Origin: Harmothoe impar
Taxonomy: Eukaryota; Annelida; Polychaeta; Phyllodocida; Polynoidae
NCBI GenBank assembly: GCA_947462335.1
Contig: OX381708.1
Coordinates: forward strand, 42,101,377-42,165,376
Length of the DNA stretch: 64,000 nt
Direction: 5' to 3'
This document shows positions 1 through 17,589 of this stretch, in pieces. Below the pieces are notes generated by a model that was given only the letters and a program-made list of their open reading frames with translations, was not told the DNA's origin and made no database searches. Every line of letters begins with the position of its first letter. The stretch's first letter is position 1. A program made the translations under genes and the position numbers.

Positions 1-2043
1 AAGTTTTACTGTAGTAGGCCCCTATAATATGATAGACCCACCCCCGCCTATATACATTTAGAAGGAAGGCAGTCGAGGGGGGGGGGGGTAACGCTGATAA
101 GAAATGACAGCTTCTGTGAGAGGATGACGTGTATGAAACATGAGACTGGACTATAATTACGTATACATTACATACAGTAACCTATTCCAAGACATATTTT
201 AAATAAGTCATACAGCTCCAAAGAATTCACGTTGTTTCCTATTTCTGAAGCAAATGCCAAAAGAGCAATGTTATATAAATTGTGCTTCACTGTTTCCTAT
301 TTTGACCCCCCAAAAATTTGCACGCATGCGTACGTGGACAGTGTTAGAAAATAGTATCAATTTACATGACTAATTTGGCCTGTTTGCGCTTAGAAGATGA
401 AGCAGAGAAGATTTACATTTACTATTTATATACAATCAGATGAACATCACAGAGCCCTGTTTGTTCCGAGGAGTGAATAATTAAATAAAACACACTCAGG
501 TAATGTAATGTCCTCCACCGAGCAGGTGTTTGGGAATAGAGATGATGGGACCACCTTCTGCGCAGGCGCGTGTGAGGTGCATTTCCGGTTTTCATCAAAT
601 TTGCATAAGTCCACTTCCCAGCTGCGTCCCTCACGCTGTATCGTAGACCTTGGTAATTTGGCTGGGATTGTATCAATTTGATTCTGGCATCTAAGGTGCC
701 AATGTTTATAGGAAAGCGTTGTTGTGCAGGGGAATGGGAAGCATAATAGTACCTACTGAATAATTATATTAGATATGCCTTTAATCACAATTGGGATAAT
801 GTGTATAGTTAATATTTGTACATTCTATACTAAGGATCATCTTATTCACTCCCTGAGAAATGTGATTAAGGCATCATATCATGTGCATAGAATACTCATA
901 AGCCAACCCTCCTCTTATGTGAGAGGTATAGACACTACCACACCCCCTTGTACCTCCCACCCTCCTCCAGGCTAAAGAAGCAATCCCTCCACCAGCCTCC
1001 AGGCGAGGTTAAAGGAGGAGCCCAGGAGGAGGTGTTGCATCTAAGACCCTCAGCAAGTAGCCCTGATTGCTGGCTGCACCATATACAACAGCCTACTTAG
1101 CCTGGGGCTCTGGTCGCTATCGGCCCCAATTAGCCCTTAATGCTGTATCAAGGCAGGCATTGATTCTGCTTAACAAGGCTACTAATTCCCAGCCCAAACA
1201 ACCCGCAGCTACCAATACTCTACACCCAGCCACGCCCAGCCCGACCCAACAGAGCCTCCTCAGACTCCCACTACAGTACGTCGATGATTAGTTGTATCAG
1301 TGGCTTTGGATCATGCTCACACCTATCTTAAAGCGGGATCTACACATCACTGTTCTAGCTTGTCAACTAACGAGGCTATTGCTGAGAGTGCCACATATAG
1401 TATTATATAAATATATGGGGTGATTGAAAGATATACAAAGTATTTTGACCTAAATAAGAAAATTATTTTAACCAAGATCTCCCCTTAAAACCCATAGTCC
1501 TCTCCAATATATTTTATTTTGACACCTTTCAATATTTCCCCTCTTGTGAATTTCCCAGTCTCTGTTACCGAACTCTCCAACGATTTCACTCCACTGATTT
1601 CGCTATAGAAATTTTGGCTACTCCACAGTGTGAAGCCTGTCATGGCATATACTGTTGCCTGTAAGCTGGGTGAAATGTTGTTACAGGCTCAGTGGAGGTA
1701 GACAAGTGGAGGTCTGTGCCGGCTGGCGTACACTTCTAACTAGGTTAGAGACCCCTAGACACCACACAGCGTGATCTGCAGGTGTAGTATGGTACGTGTA
1801 GGCGTCCCACAAGGGTCTGTGTTAGGGCCCTTCGTTCTATCTATTGATCTGAGCTGTGTTGTCTCACACAAATCCTTGCGGGAGGTTATAACTGAGGTTG
1901 AGATCAGCAATTTGCCTTTGCCTGCCAAATAACCATTAATTGTAGACTGCGTAAAAGCCTAATAAGCTTCCATTACCATAAGCGTATAGAGATATACCGT
2001 GTAGAAACAGACTCTTGCTATGGGAAATCTGGATATTTCACAC
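1..2043. other. No gene seen
   Basis: AT-rich DNA with a 12-G run at 77-88. The short ORFs have no recognisable domains or splice context. Confidence 0.6.
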
Positions 2044-2092
2044 ACCATAATTGCCTGTTTAAGCGCCGGGGTCTTAAACAGGCAATTATGGT
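2044..2092. repeat. Perfect 20-bp hairpin
   Basis: ACCATAATTGCCTGTTTAAG and its exact reverse complement flank a 9-nt GC-rich loop. It lies in unique-looking DNA. A perfect stem of this size is most often a fold-back repeat; a small-RNA precursor cannot be excluded. Confidence 0.8.
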
Positions 2093-3616
2093 AGATATCT
2101 ATATTTTACGTCCATTGGCATTTGCGCAACATGCACAGGCCATGGGTGAGCCAACACTTACGTCATAGTCATCATAACTCCCCCTAACCAAGGAGAACAA
2201 TAAGCTACATGCCTGCTCCTGTCCTCCACCCCTGCACCAAGTACTACATAATTATGAGTATTCAGTTACCACGTGGCAGAATGCTACTGATCGATGCTAC
2301 TGATCAGTGGTGAGGATACCTGGATAATCTAATCAATCACCAGACCATACTAATACATAATTAGGCGTACATCAAATGGATAGTAATGAATGAAATACTG
2401 AGTCATCTCGTTGGTGTAGGTAATTGAGCTGAACCAAATCTGTGAGCTAAAAGTGGCCATGAGAAGCAGCATCCTGGAATGGAGCAGCATCCTCAGCCCC
2501 TAGGGCTTTGGGCAGGTCAATACATACTTCTTCACCGTCATAACTAGCCGCCCGCAGTGATGAGCAGTACCAACATGCTCACCACTCCCCATGCAGATGT
2601 TGGTGTTTCACTCTCTACACCAAGCTTTCTGTGCACTGCATCAATAGAGAACATTCTTGGATATGGCAGGAGCATTTTAATTGTGTTGGTTAAACTCTTC
2701 TGGATTTTGGTACCCTAAGTGGTGGGAGGGGGTATATTTGCTTAAGCTCACTTTCTATTATGGGAGGGATCTCTAGGATAGTCCCTGTTGGTACCAATGG
2801 CTGGTGATAGAAACGTAGTCCCACCTCACATGAGAGTACGTGTAGCAGGAGCTACCAATCTACCCTCAGAGGCTGATCTGATTATTCTCACCATATTTTG
2901 GTAAAACTTGAGCACTAATCTTAATGCCAGTGAGCTGCATCAGTCTATACTCAAACAGAGTGGAGTGGTGATGCGCCGGGCAAGAATCTGCTTGAATATT
3001 GTAATATGCTCGGCCTTGCTGTTAGCTGTAGGCTGAGGCTGCTGTGAGCAGGTCGGCGAGCAGGTCGTTGAGATGGCCAATCCCCTGCCATTACACCTGG
3101 GTGAGCTGGTTCCTGCAGCTTGAAGAACAATACAGGTCACTCGGTCAGGTACCAGCCATAAGCCGTAACCCACAAGCTGCCGCTGCCAGTGCCAGGGTTA
3201 TTTGAACAGGATTTATCCTCCCTCGTGGCTTTTATGCTTGCATTTCTGCCCAGTGCTTTCAAGTGTGAGGTTGTGGCAACCATGCTTTTTGTAGCCACGT
3301 ATATTTAGCTCCTTTACCAAGCAGCCTTTTAAACTACTAATGACTATTTTAATGGACAGGATGTTCTTTCACGCACACTCACATGCCCCTCCTCCTCTCA
3401 TACTCTCTCTCTCTCCCTCCTTCTCTCTCTATCGCGTTCTATAAAGCTCGAGTCTTATGATATATATCCTATAATATATACATGATGTTTACTGTTATAA
3501 TTACATTTGGAGTACCAAGTAGAGATATGCAATATCTATCTACACTAATGGAAATGTGTACATACCCACAGGGCATCCTAGTTCTTACTATATATATGAA
3601 TATATTATATATATAT
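2093..3616. other. No gene seen
   Basis: Unique-looking sequence with a CT-rich stretch at about 3400-3430. Nothing supports a gene. Confidence 0.6.
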
Positions 3617-6899
<3,283 letters not shown>

Positions 6900-7257
6900 T
6901 ACAGAGGTAGTATAGCCTGAGAAATTTGCAGATACAGTTTATACCCACTCTACAGTGTTGCCCTTGGACATGGTAATGTAGATCAGAATGTAAAGGAACA
7001 CCCATAGGTTGTGGCCCTTTGTATCCAGATGTCCGAATGAATGATTATCACTATACATTTAGGGTAGTCATAGAGGAGCTCGGAACAAAGAAAAAATATA
7101 ATGGACTGATCGGATATTAAAGAAAGTGATGCAGCCATGCTAAGTCTGTTTGTTTTCATTTCCAAGTGCATTTGAATTTGCTCTACAAAAATATAGAAAC
7201 AATCAATTCAATTTTGCAAACCGATATACATAAAATAGTTTTACTAGGTGCACACTT

Positions 7258-7365
7258 GGTAGTAAACTGAGCAGTATGCTAGAAGTGAACTGAGTAGTAT
7301 ACCCGAGGTAATCTGAGTAGTATACCAGAAGTAAACTGAGTAGTATACTAGAAGTAAACTTTAGA
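7258..7365. repeat. Short tandem repeat, about 24 bp
   Basis: About four and a half diverged copies of AGAAGTAAACTGAGTAGTAT. The D2 equivalent does not show the array, so it expanded in D1 or was lost in D2. Confidence 0.75.
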
Positions 7366-9963
7366 TGAGGTAGCGGTTGCTGCAATCACTTACAATGCAA
7401 TATCCAAAACAGTTTTATTTCAAATACCTATACAATAGTGCAAAACATATCTGGCAGTGTAACAATGAATGTGCAGGTCTACATTTATAATATTTTGGGA
7501 AAACGGCCTGCTGGTAGTATCTTTTTCTTTTATACATTGGTCAACCCTCCCTGCAGTTCATATTCCTGGTGTTGCAAAGCTCAGAACTAATCCACTATCA
7601 AATATCAATTTATATGCTGATGGACGTTGATAACCTTTGAACATATTGACTGGCTGCTAGGCAAAACACCATCTGAAGCACGTTTTCTACCGTAAAGATA
7701 GTTGGCCCCTGGTATTGGTGAAATTGGACCAGGGACTCTCTTCACCACTAATAGTGGGACTGGTGTGTGCCCAGTGGGGTATGCTATAGACTGATAACAC
7801 ATACGCTGGTGACACCCACTTACTGTTGCCATTTTGGAAGCAGGTGCAGCTAGGTTTTACAAAGTTCCTGACCTTCTAAGAGTGACCATAACCCTATAGG
7901 GTAGACTGACCTAACGGTAACCACGTACCATGAGATGTCTACCTTAATTATGTAGTTATTCATGTATGGTATTGTACTTATTTGTCCTTTTCTGTAAAGA
8001 GTATCACTTAAAGTGTACTGTGATACACAAAAACAGAGCTTATCATGAATGAATGACTACAAAATTGAGGGGGTCATCTCATGGTACGTGGTTATCTTTA
8101 GGTCAGTCTACCCTAATGGTACCAGAGCTAGCACATTTTATCAGCCATTTGGGTCGTATGGTAAAATAGAGTGTTCTGTGTCATCTTTGGAGAGTCACTT
8201 TCCATGGATATTGAAATGGTTGGTGGATCAATGTATGCTAGTACATTTCCAATATTAATTCCTATTCTACTTTATTATTGACAGTAAATGCGTTCGCTAA
8301 AGGATTATACTTAGATGTAGTGCATTGGTGTCGTATTTTACCGAGGACCTAATGTAATTTTAAGATACCATTAGTAGGTCTTAATGTGCATACCTATACT
8401 GATTGCATCAGCTAAACATTAGGATACATATTTGACGCATACTCAAGTTCAAAAGGCGGATATACATTCAATTCCACACCCTCCTAAAATTCTACATTAT
8501 GAATAACATCAAAAGGCATTTACACAAAGTAAGATCTAGTTTATTTTTATTTTTTAGGAAATATGACTCGATACCACTTACATAACTCAGAATAGATCAG
8601 CAGAAACAACAAGAACCCAAATAGAACCGAACCTTTTGATGGCTGGTCACTATATCCCTATTTGTCACATAGCTTTTCATGAGCTGGTCCAGCCCTATGT
8701 TAACCTGTTAGCAGCTGCTAAACCCTTTATGAGTCCTTTTATGCTGAGTAGATCTGCTCTGGGAATAGCTCGGGTCCACTCAGAGCCAATATAGCGTGAG
8801 TAAAACGTTCACTATATTAGAGGCCAATGGTGGAATGGCTGGCGAACGACTACTTTATACTGTAGGGAGTCTTTGGTCCAGCTCCCTCGGGTCCTCTATC
8901 ACCTATGGTACGGTCTAGGGGCAACTCTTAAAGTACTTAGTGTAGGTCCTACCATATACATTCCCCACCTTCCCATTAGCGTGGTCAAAGACGAAAAGAA
9001 GTGGTCTACCCTCTACATATCCAAGGTAATAAGGGTTGACTATATAGGGAAAACCTCATTTCTGCAGCATCCTTATTAGTAAGAAAATCTACTCTACTGA
9101 ACACGCGAATATATCAGTAATTTAGGTGGTTGTACTTAGCGCATATAAATTAAAGGTCTCCAGCCAAAATAGGGCACTGCTCAGTGAAAGCATGAGCACA
9201 CATAAAGGAAATGAAAAGCTCTATTCAGACAACAGGCAACAGCTGGTCAAGCCAAAATAACGAATAGAGCCACAGTTTCAACTGTGACAAAAGAAATCAC
9301 ACAAACCTTCTACTATACATGAAAGAGAATTAACAAGACAAGTATACAAGACAATGCTTAAATCCAAAACAGTTCTTCTCCTAGGCAAAAGATATAAAAG
9401 ATCATTCACTGTGTATTGTAGGCTATATCACATGCTGTACAGGGACCAATCAGAGAGGACAGATGACAGGGGCCTGTCATGTGATGGTATCACGTTACTG
9501 ATCTTGTCCATAGCAAGGTCATTGCCAACATATCGGCGGCATCACCTGTGTATTCACAGCCCAGATATTTAGAAGCATATTCCAGTTGGCCATATCATAT
9601 CTGTAAATTGAAAAGAAAGTCACCGTAAAAACTATGTAGCTATGTGAGTATTAACCATTGATTCTTGCATATCTATTGGAAAATCTGAATTGCCCATTGA
9701 ATGAAAGAAATTGCATTCCCAGTGGAGAGATTGAAATGAGTTGCAAGAAGAGTAGAAATCAAGCAACGAGTTATTTTTTGTCAATCTCAATTATCGAATT
9801 GCCGTAACAGACTCTGTCCACATGTGCTCATAATGACTCGCATCTTGATACTCAGGATATTTATCTCGTGATTTCTCCTCGGAATGATAATGACACTCTC
9901 CATTTGTACTGTCATTTGCTAATGGTCATGATCACCCGGAAGGTACTCAGCCTAGGTTATATA

Positions 9964-10008
9964 ATGTAGGATATTCATATTACGAGTCGTAATATGAATA
10001 TCCTACAT
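9964..10008. repeat. Perfect 22-bp palindrome
   Basis: The arms beginning ATGTAGGATATTCATATTAC are exact reverse complements around a single G. Imperfect direct repeats of GGAGCAGCTCAT follow at 10019-10055. With a 1-nt centre it would extrude as a cruciform rather than fold as a miRNA precursor. Confidence 0.8.
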
Positions 10009-11654
10009 ATTAGTATTAGGAGCAGCTCATATTTGTATTTGGAGCAGCTCATTAGTGAATGAGCCGCTCTTCCGCTATACAATGGGCATTTAGGTCTGCC
10101 TGGTCGGCCTGCCCCAGGTGGTCTACATAATTAGACCAGAGTAAGCCGCAATAGGCTTACTGACTTGTTGTCAAGACAGGCAAGGTTAAGCCGAGACCTC
10201 TTGTTATAGAGGGGAACTGGTTTTTGGTTCAAAAGTTAGGGTAACATGGACATTAACCAGTAGATTTTCTAAGCTGTATAAGATAACGTGACGTCACAAT
10301 TGAGATGAAGTATAGGCTCACAATAGATATATCCTAGTGGTTATAATTGTATTCTTGCTGTTTTATTGATCCATCCCACGTTGCAAGTCTATATGTCCGA
10401 TTAGAATCTCTCTGAGCATCCCAAACACAATCTTACAAGCCCATCATAATAGTTTGCATTCCACTGGTTGTTGGCATACAGTCGAGCAAGACGAGCTTCG
10501 ACTTGGAGATGGGCTCAAGAGAATTGTATCATAGTTAATGAGGCTGAGAGAAGATTGCTTGTTTCATTTTTATAATGAGCCACTCTCTACTTTCGATCGG
10601 TTTTAGTGTTGTAAAACAAAGAGAGAATACACAATTTCTATCGCATATATCAATGAGACAGGGCAAAATGTAGAATATGAGAATAGATGAATGTGACAAT
10701 TCCTTCTATCAGTTGAAGAGCCAACAGTGTAATTACAAATACACATTTAGGAAACGACCTACAAGAATCATTACTGTTACCTTTCAGTGTATCAGGAAAC
10801 CAATAGCATTACAGTTTTATACGCGCAGGCACCAATATCGCTTATTCCTGATTAAACAATCAATATAATATGGCTTATCATAATCTAATTATATCCCTTT
10901 TATTGCTCCCCCTCACGGATGCCAACTTATGGATGCTCCTCCCATCTGTTGTTGTCAGTATTAGGCCCCGAACACACCATTATACCCATATCACACACCA
11001 ACCCTACCTCCAATAGTACCAGCCCTTTCTGAACCATTACCCCCCTCAAACACATCCATCTCACAAACTGATGGACTTTCTTCAGGGTGGGTAGGCTGGC
11101 ATGCAGCTGGATTGAAGACTCAGTGGTCGAGGGACAGATGGGTTTGGTGCAGGTGGAAGGTTGATAGCGGGAGTAGGGTAGGAAGGGAAGAGAAGATCTA
11201 AAGGCTCGGGACTTACATGCATGAATTGGGTGAGAAGTAAGCTAAGCTTAATTGTCCTGGTCATATCGCTTTTGCATCTGAAATAACATGAAGGTGTGTG
11301 TGCTTGATGAGATGCTCTATGTGGTATGTGAGTTCAACTCATTAACTGTCTCATTAAGTTCCATTGAGGCCCACTAACGTGCATAGTTAACACATTAGAA
11401 TGTGTATGATCATGACTGCTGAGAAAATTCAGCCAGGAATTCTTGAAATTCGATACTAGCAAAGAGACAGGGATAATTCTTTAAATTGTGTGATATAGCA
11501 AATCATAATAAAACGAATGGGAAGACTTTCTTCGACCGCCAGAACTACCTTACTGTTTGGTGTTTAGTTAAGATCCTATAACCAACCCTTGACAAAAAAA
11601 ACATTAAAATGACATAGCGGAATCGGACTGTGGTTTCCTATACACCATGGGGTC

Positions 11655-11890
11655 GGCTGGTCAGTAGGTAGCACAGTTTAAGGACAATTCCCTCAGCAAG
11701 CAGGCCACCCAACTGCCATGGAGGTTAATGTGATGGCCTACAGCAGTGCGGCCGGCCGGGCTCACCAATGACCACTGGTCAGTGCTGGATCAATGACCGC
11801 TTAGGAGTCAAATCCCCAGGTCCCCAGTGTAAACGGATGGCTGTCTGTTTACCCTATACTCCCTGAGCCTATATCTACCCCTTGCCTTCA
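11655..11890. repeat. Best-conserved segment shared by D1 and D2
   Basis: This segment is nearly identical to 29465-29690, much more so than its surroundings; most differences are CpG transitions. One plus-strand frame is open in both copies and would read CDGLQQCG through GSPMTTGQCWINDRLG to CKRMAVCLPY, with five cysteines. No convincing splice sites flank it, so it may be an exon fragment, a regulatory element or simply slowly changing DNA. Confidence 0.5.
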
Positions 11891-12699
11891 CTTCCCTCCC
11901 CAATCTCTGTCACCCTTCCTTTAATTTGAATTCATCCCCATTCATTAATCTCTCTCCACCCTCTTCAGCATTGCAAGTATTACAGTGACAATAGGTAATA
12001 CTTTTTTCTAACATAATCGCCTGACCTCTTATGGCTGCTTTAAGACTGTAGTGTTCGATGGAGTTTTATGAGTAGCAAGATGAATTTGAAGTTGCTGTAC
12101 AGGAATTATCATGAGAAACTGAGTAAAGGATATCTGTTGGTTATGCATCTAGGCGAAGTCCACTACATGATAGTATTATATTCAAGCTATGCATATAGAT
12201 GTATGTAGCCCTCCATATAGATATAGAGGCACTGCTCGCATATTTCATGAACAGCCTTTGCAAGATGCCTCTGATCGTGCAGGATTTACAACCATTTTCC
12301 TTTTTTCTTCTTTTCACTCCCCCACGGCCTTTGGATCTGGTACCAGTGACATTGTCAAGAGATCAGACACTCCTCTACAGTAGCCCTGCCATCAATATAT
12401 AAAAACACTGTGCTACAGCCCTTTGACAGATGACTGACTACGGATATCGCCTCTGCTCATGAATACCATCTCTGAAATTGTCTGTCTGTCCTGTCTAAAG
12501 TGTAGAGCATATTGGCATGTCCGATTTGGTCAATTTGATCTATTTTCTGTCATGGCTCTTGGAAGGGGCTTTACAATATCTCAAAGCACTGTTACTCCCA
12601 GGCCCCAGTCAATAGCGTTTGCAGTGGGAAGTCATGAGGGTGATAATCCTACCCTGATATAGGCACTCTGAAATACGCACTGCAGTGGTCTCAAAGTGC

Positions 12700-14900
12700 A
12701 GCCATAGGTGACACACAAAATTGGCTCTGCATTTAGGAGTCTGCCTGAGATGAGGTTCAGGGTTCTTCAGATTGTTCAGCTCCTGATAGGACTATGACAC
12801 TATGGAATAGCAAGTTGGAAAGCCCTTGAAGAGTACTATCTTATAGTGTGCAATCAACATAGGTTTTTAACAAAGGGGGAAAATGACAGTTTGCGAAAAG
12901 TGATGGTCTTTTTGTACCCAATAGATAATATTGAAATATTACCCAGCCATCTGTAAAAACAAATCAGCCAGGTCCTAACATATCAGAAGATTGTGTGTAC
13001 CCATGGACAGCCTCCTACATGGATGCTCAAGGGGTTTTCTAGACTGCCCAAATTGATGCACTGCAAGTACTGCCCTAGCCTACATGACATGGGATTGTAC
13101 AGCATCAAGATGTAAATAGGGTGTGTCATATAAATCTTATGTGAATTAAAGAATATCTTACAGCAATATGGAAAGGGGAATATTGTAGCTTTCAAACAGT
13201 ATATTACACACACCCTCAAATATAATATAACAGCCTAAAGAGATCCATACAGGTAGAGAACTGGTATAGTGGCTGCATGGTCACACACCAACTACATGTA
13301 TAGTATAGACCCACTCCAGTGGTGCCAATCCCTCACAGGTACCCCTGTGCATTTCTATAGTGGGCACTTGTTCCACAGCCCTTCATGTTCTGGTCAATTT
13401 CTCCACTTCTAATTATGATAGAAAGATGAGTAAATATGTTCTGGAAAGCTGTTAGTGTGGCCAATAACATGGGACAATAAAATACGGAATCTACACAATT
13501 TGGAAAATTTATCCAAGTGCCTACCTGATAGCACCGAGTATATTCAATATCGGAAATTGCACAGTACGGAATTTATACTAGAGATCATTGAAGAATGATT
13601 ATAATTATTGCAAATATATTGAGGATATATACACTGATGCAGTATCCTTCCAGTTCTGCAAACCTCCTCAATATTTCATAATGAGTGCAAGTGGATAACA
13701 GTATCACGTAATATTCAGGTATCATGCCCCTAATTGACATGTAATAGTAATAAGCGAATCCAGATCATTGCCACCAGACAGATAATTGGCAATTATGTGT
13801 GCTACTCCATTTCAGTATGTATATATATATGCTTGCCTTGTCAATTGGAATGAGTTCTTGTTGACTCCCTGATATATGTGAGCATCCTAGGGAGGACCAT
13901 ACACAGCAGTATGAGAGGTGTGGGTGTAGAAAAAGAATCGTACCCCAGCACCAGTCATTCCCCATGCCATTTAGTGAGCTAATACTAAAGATTGATTAGG
14001 CTAATTGTTAGCGTGTAAGCGGCTTTTGACCCGCCCACTCCAGCCAACCTTCTGCTAGATTATGTTGTTAATATCATGGCAATAGGTGGTAATAAGCCCA
14101 TCCCACACTGATATTCATGTCCCCTTCCTGCTAGGCAACTGGTAGTGTACGTGTTTTCCTTCTCACAACTAAATTCACGTTATAATTAAAAGTTTTTTCT
14201 GCCTGCATGATTACCTGGCTCTTACCCTTCCCCCCATCCCTCCTCATCACTAAGGGGAAGCGTCGGAGAGGTCCTGGAGGACGATAGTGGGTGTGAGAAC
14301 ACCTGCTATCCACACGGTACCCGGGTGCAAATAACAATGCCTACACACCGACACACGCCCACGTACAAAACTTATCATTGTGTCAATCTCTAGTGCTCTA
14401 TTATGGAGCAGCTGTTATTGTTATTATGTTACAATATTCTAATTTTGCTTCCAATATCAATTTCGTTCCAGATTCTATTTTGGCCATAGAATATACTAAC
14501 AATGAATGGTTCTCGGTTGTCCCATATGCATTGATTTCCCAACTTACATGGGAATTCTGTATTGCAAGTGTGAATACCTGAATATCGAAGGTGATATATG
14601 TATACTACTTATAGTTATTCAACCTAGTTTAATATAGAGTACACCAAGACTGTGAGACGATCCATGCAATGCTAGAGGGGTGAACCAAGTTGAGGCCACA
14701 TTATACACCATTCTCTATGGAACAGTACTGGGAACTGTCAATACAGTACTAGTTATTACAACCTAGACCGTCACTACTGAAGATGTTCAGTTCCCCTGGA
14801 TTCTCAGTGCCCGACCTTGAATGCTTTTAATCTTTTGATCTGAAATGAGATGAAAACGAAACTGGAAAATAATAGAAATTGACAACCCCCAAGAACACAT
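12700..14900. other. D1 interior without recognisable gene
   Basis: AT-rich, with only short chance-level ORFs. Weak or no match to D2 and D3 here. Confidence 0.5.
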
Positions 14901-17589
14901 GGTGCCTCCCCCAATGCAATATCACCTGACGACTGCAGATGGCACCCGAGTGTTTCCTTATTTCTCCTTCCTTTTGACATCATTATGATGTTTCTCTCAG
15001 GAGAAGGATGTTTGCCTTACTGACATGTACTACATGTACCTGTGACTTATGGTACCCAGAGCTTAATATACCTATGCTTTCACGAATGGCCAAAGCACTC
15101 TTAAATGGGAAGGTGTTGAGTCATTTCATTTTGACTAGTTCAGTTGATCACTGACAGAGTGAGGCCTCAATTTAGGCAAAACCTATACTGACGTAATAGT
15201 TAACAGCATAACTAGATTCTATTCAAATTATCATGAATATCACAAAAGTAGAAAGATGTCTAAACATCCACCTTTTCTCCTAACACAGAGTGGGTCGTTT
15301 CTATAATGGTTGTGGTACTTGGGAACTTGTGTTCATAATGGTGTTGCTAAAAGTGTTAAAGCTGGTGAGAGATGTGAGGATTGAGGGGATTATAATGGAC
15401 AATCGGTCAAACAAGAGTCCACCTAAGGGTTCCACCAGTCCGTTGATGGGGGTATAGAGTAGTAGCAGTCCGGCTTAGAAAGAGTAGTAGTCTCATCAAG
15501 CTGACAAACAGCCTACTGAGCCTAACCAAAGTACCTGGAGTAGCTGGCTGAGGTTCTAAGTACTACAGTCTTTACCAAAACTTCCCATTTGCTAAAGTCA
15601 GTGAGAGTTAGCAGAACTTCAGTGCATCAATTTGAAAGGCCAGTTTAGTATTTGGATTCCACCACTCCCTATTTTATGGAAACATGTGAGCTCGTCCAGA
15701 CCTAGTTAATCATTTTTCAAGATTTCAAGATGAGCTATCTGTTGCCATCCCAATGTTGAGCCAACTTGTGTTACTTAATTTTAATTAAGCAGGCTGACAA
15801 ATTGAGTTCTATATCTCAGTTCCTCATCTTGAGGGCATTTGGTGCTTTATACCAATAAACCTTACCCCCCAGTAATCCGCCATTCCCACTCCAATGTATG
15901 ACTTTAAACCTCCAGTCTACAGCTGAACCTGCCACTGCTTATTCCAGACTATACTAGGAAGCTATAGCCATTACTCCTTGTACTTGGGATTTAGGGAGAT
16001 TCCCTCTGCGAATCCTCCATAGCACCTGCCATTCTGGGGCTGAAGATCTGATACACGTCTGTAAAAGGTTCCTACAATGTGGAAGGTCTGGCATACAGTA
16101 TGATATTATGAACATATGCTGTGCATAAAAAACTAGAGTGAAGAAAGGAATAAGTGGCCTGCACAATCCTTTACTCCAATCAATCTTGACAGTCACACTG
16201 GTAGTTCAGCTTCCCATCTTAGCCCCACACACCTCCCTGCCCCTACAGTGGGTAGTTAGTGCTTTTATGCCGCCTTTAGTGGTGATTAATTCGGTAAAAT
16301 CCCCTGCCCTATTAACTCTCACACAGAGACTGACCTCTGGACTCTTAGGTCTCAATCTTATCAGTTTATACTGCAATATGTATATTTTGACTATTCCAGC
16401 TGCCTACCACTGTTAAACATGTTATGCTTTCCAGGTATTGCACAAAATTAATCAATAAGTTTTCCCCAGGTTCCATGATAGATTCCAAACGCTAGCCACT
16501 TTGATTTACACTCAACTGGCAATTCTGTCTGGTCACTAATACATTAAGATATTTTACAACTCTAGAATTTAGTATCAAATTTTAGCTGGAAGAGCGGATA
16601 GAAGGAGGTGGGTGACGAAAAGGCCATGTTGAATTAAGTGACCAATTGATTGTGGTGCTACTATAAAATAAGTGACTTTTTCATCTTTAGTAATGAGGAA
16701 TGTGCTAGAAATATCATACATCCAACGAATATGCATCAAAAGCTACCCAATATTGGCGAGTATAATTATGTGACATGTGCTGGAAAAAGGCCCCTAGTGC
16801 ACCCTGTGAAGTATTTCAATGTGGCTTTAAATTTCCGACATATATTTCCCATCTTGATCTCTGACAAGGTTACCGGATTCTAAACAAGCTGTTACACAGA
16901 AAAATGAAAGACCGATTATGTCGGGCCTCACCAAGTACGTGATGTTTCATCATCGACACCTTAGCTTCATTAGATGATCACTTCATCACTTACCCACCCA
17001 TCTTGAAAGACATGTTGACATTCATCTCAGAACTGTTAAGCTAGTTTGTTAAAGCTAAAGGGCTATCAGCTGCCTTCAGTTGTGTTGATGGATGGGGGTA
17101 TATGGGTAGTCTGGGTGTTTTCACAGCTATGATGGTGCTTGTTGTAGAAGATTTATCTTGTGTTAATTTGTCAAGGTGATATATACAGGCACTAGCTATA
17201 GGACTTAATATGTGCTTTGTAGTTGTGTTGTAATTTACACCTCATAAGGTGTGGCCATATATCAATGGCTATGCTGAGATTGATATATTGCGAACTGGAA
17301 TTATTGCCTAATCTGTTTTGATCACTAGGAGCTGATAGTACCGGGGTACTATATATCATCTACTCAATGATTTAACATGTCATATATCATATAAAGTATT
17401 CCGCTAGGGCTTTCACCATGGTGAAAAGAAAATTACTGGGTGGAAAGTACACAAGCTGAATACCTGAATAGAAAGGACATCTTCGTTAAATACTAGTTGC
17501 CAGAATATAAATGTACACGTTCAGCGCTGTTTGCCTTATATGGAAATAGGTTTCTGTAAATTAAGCATTCTGTCTTTATTTGTTTACAG

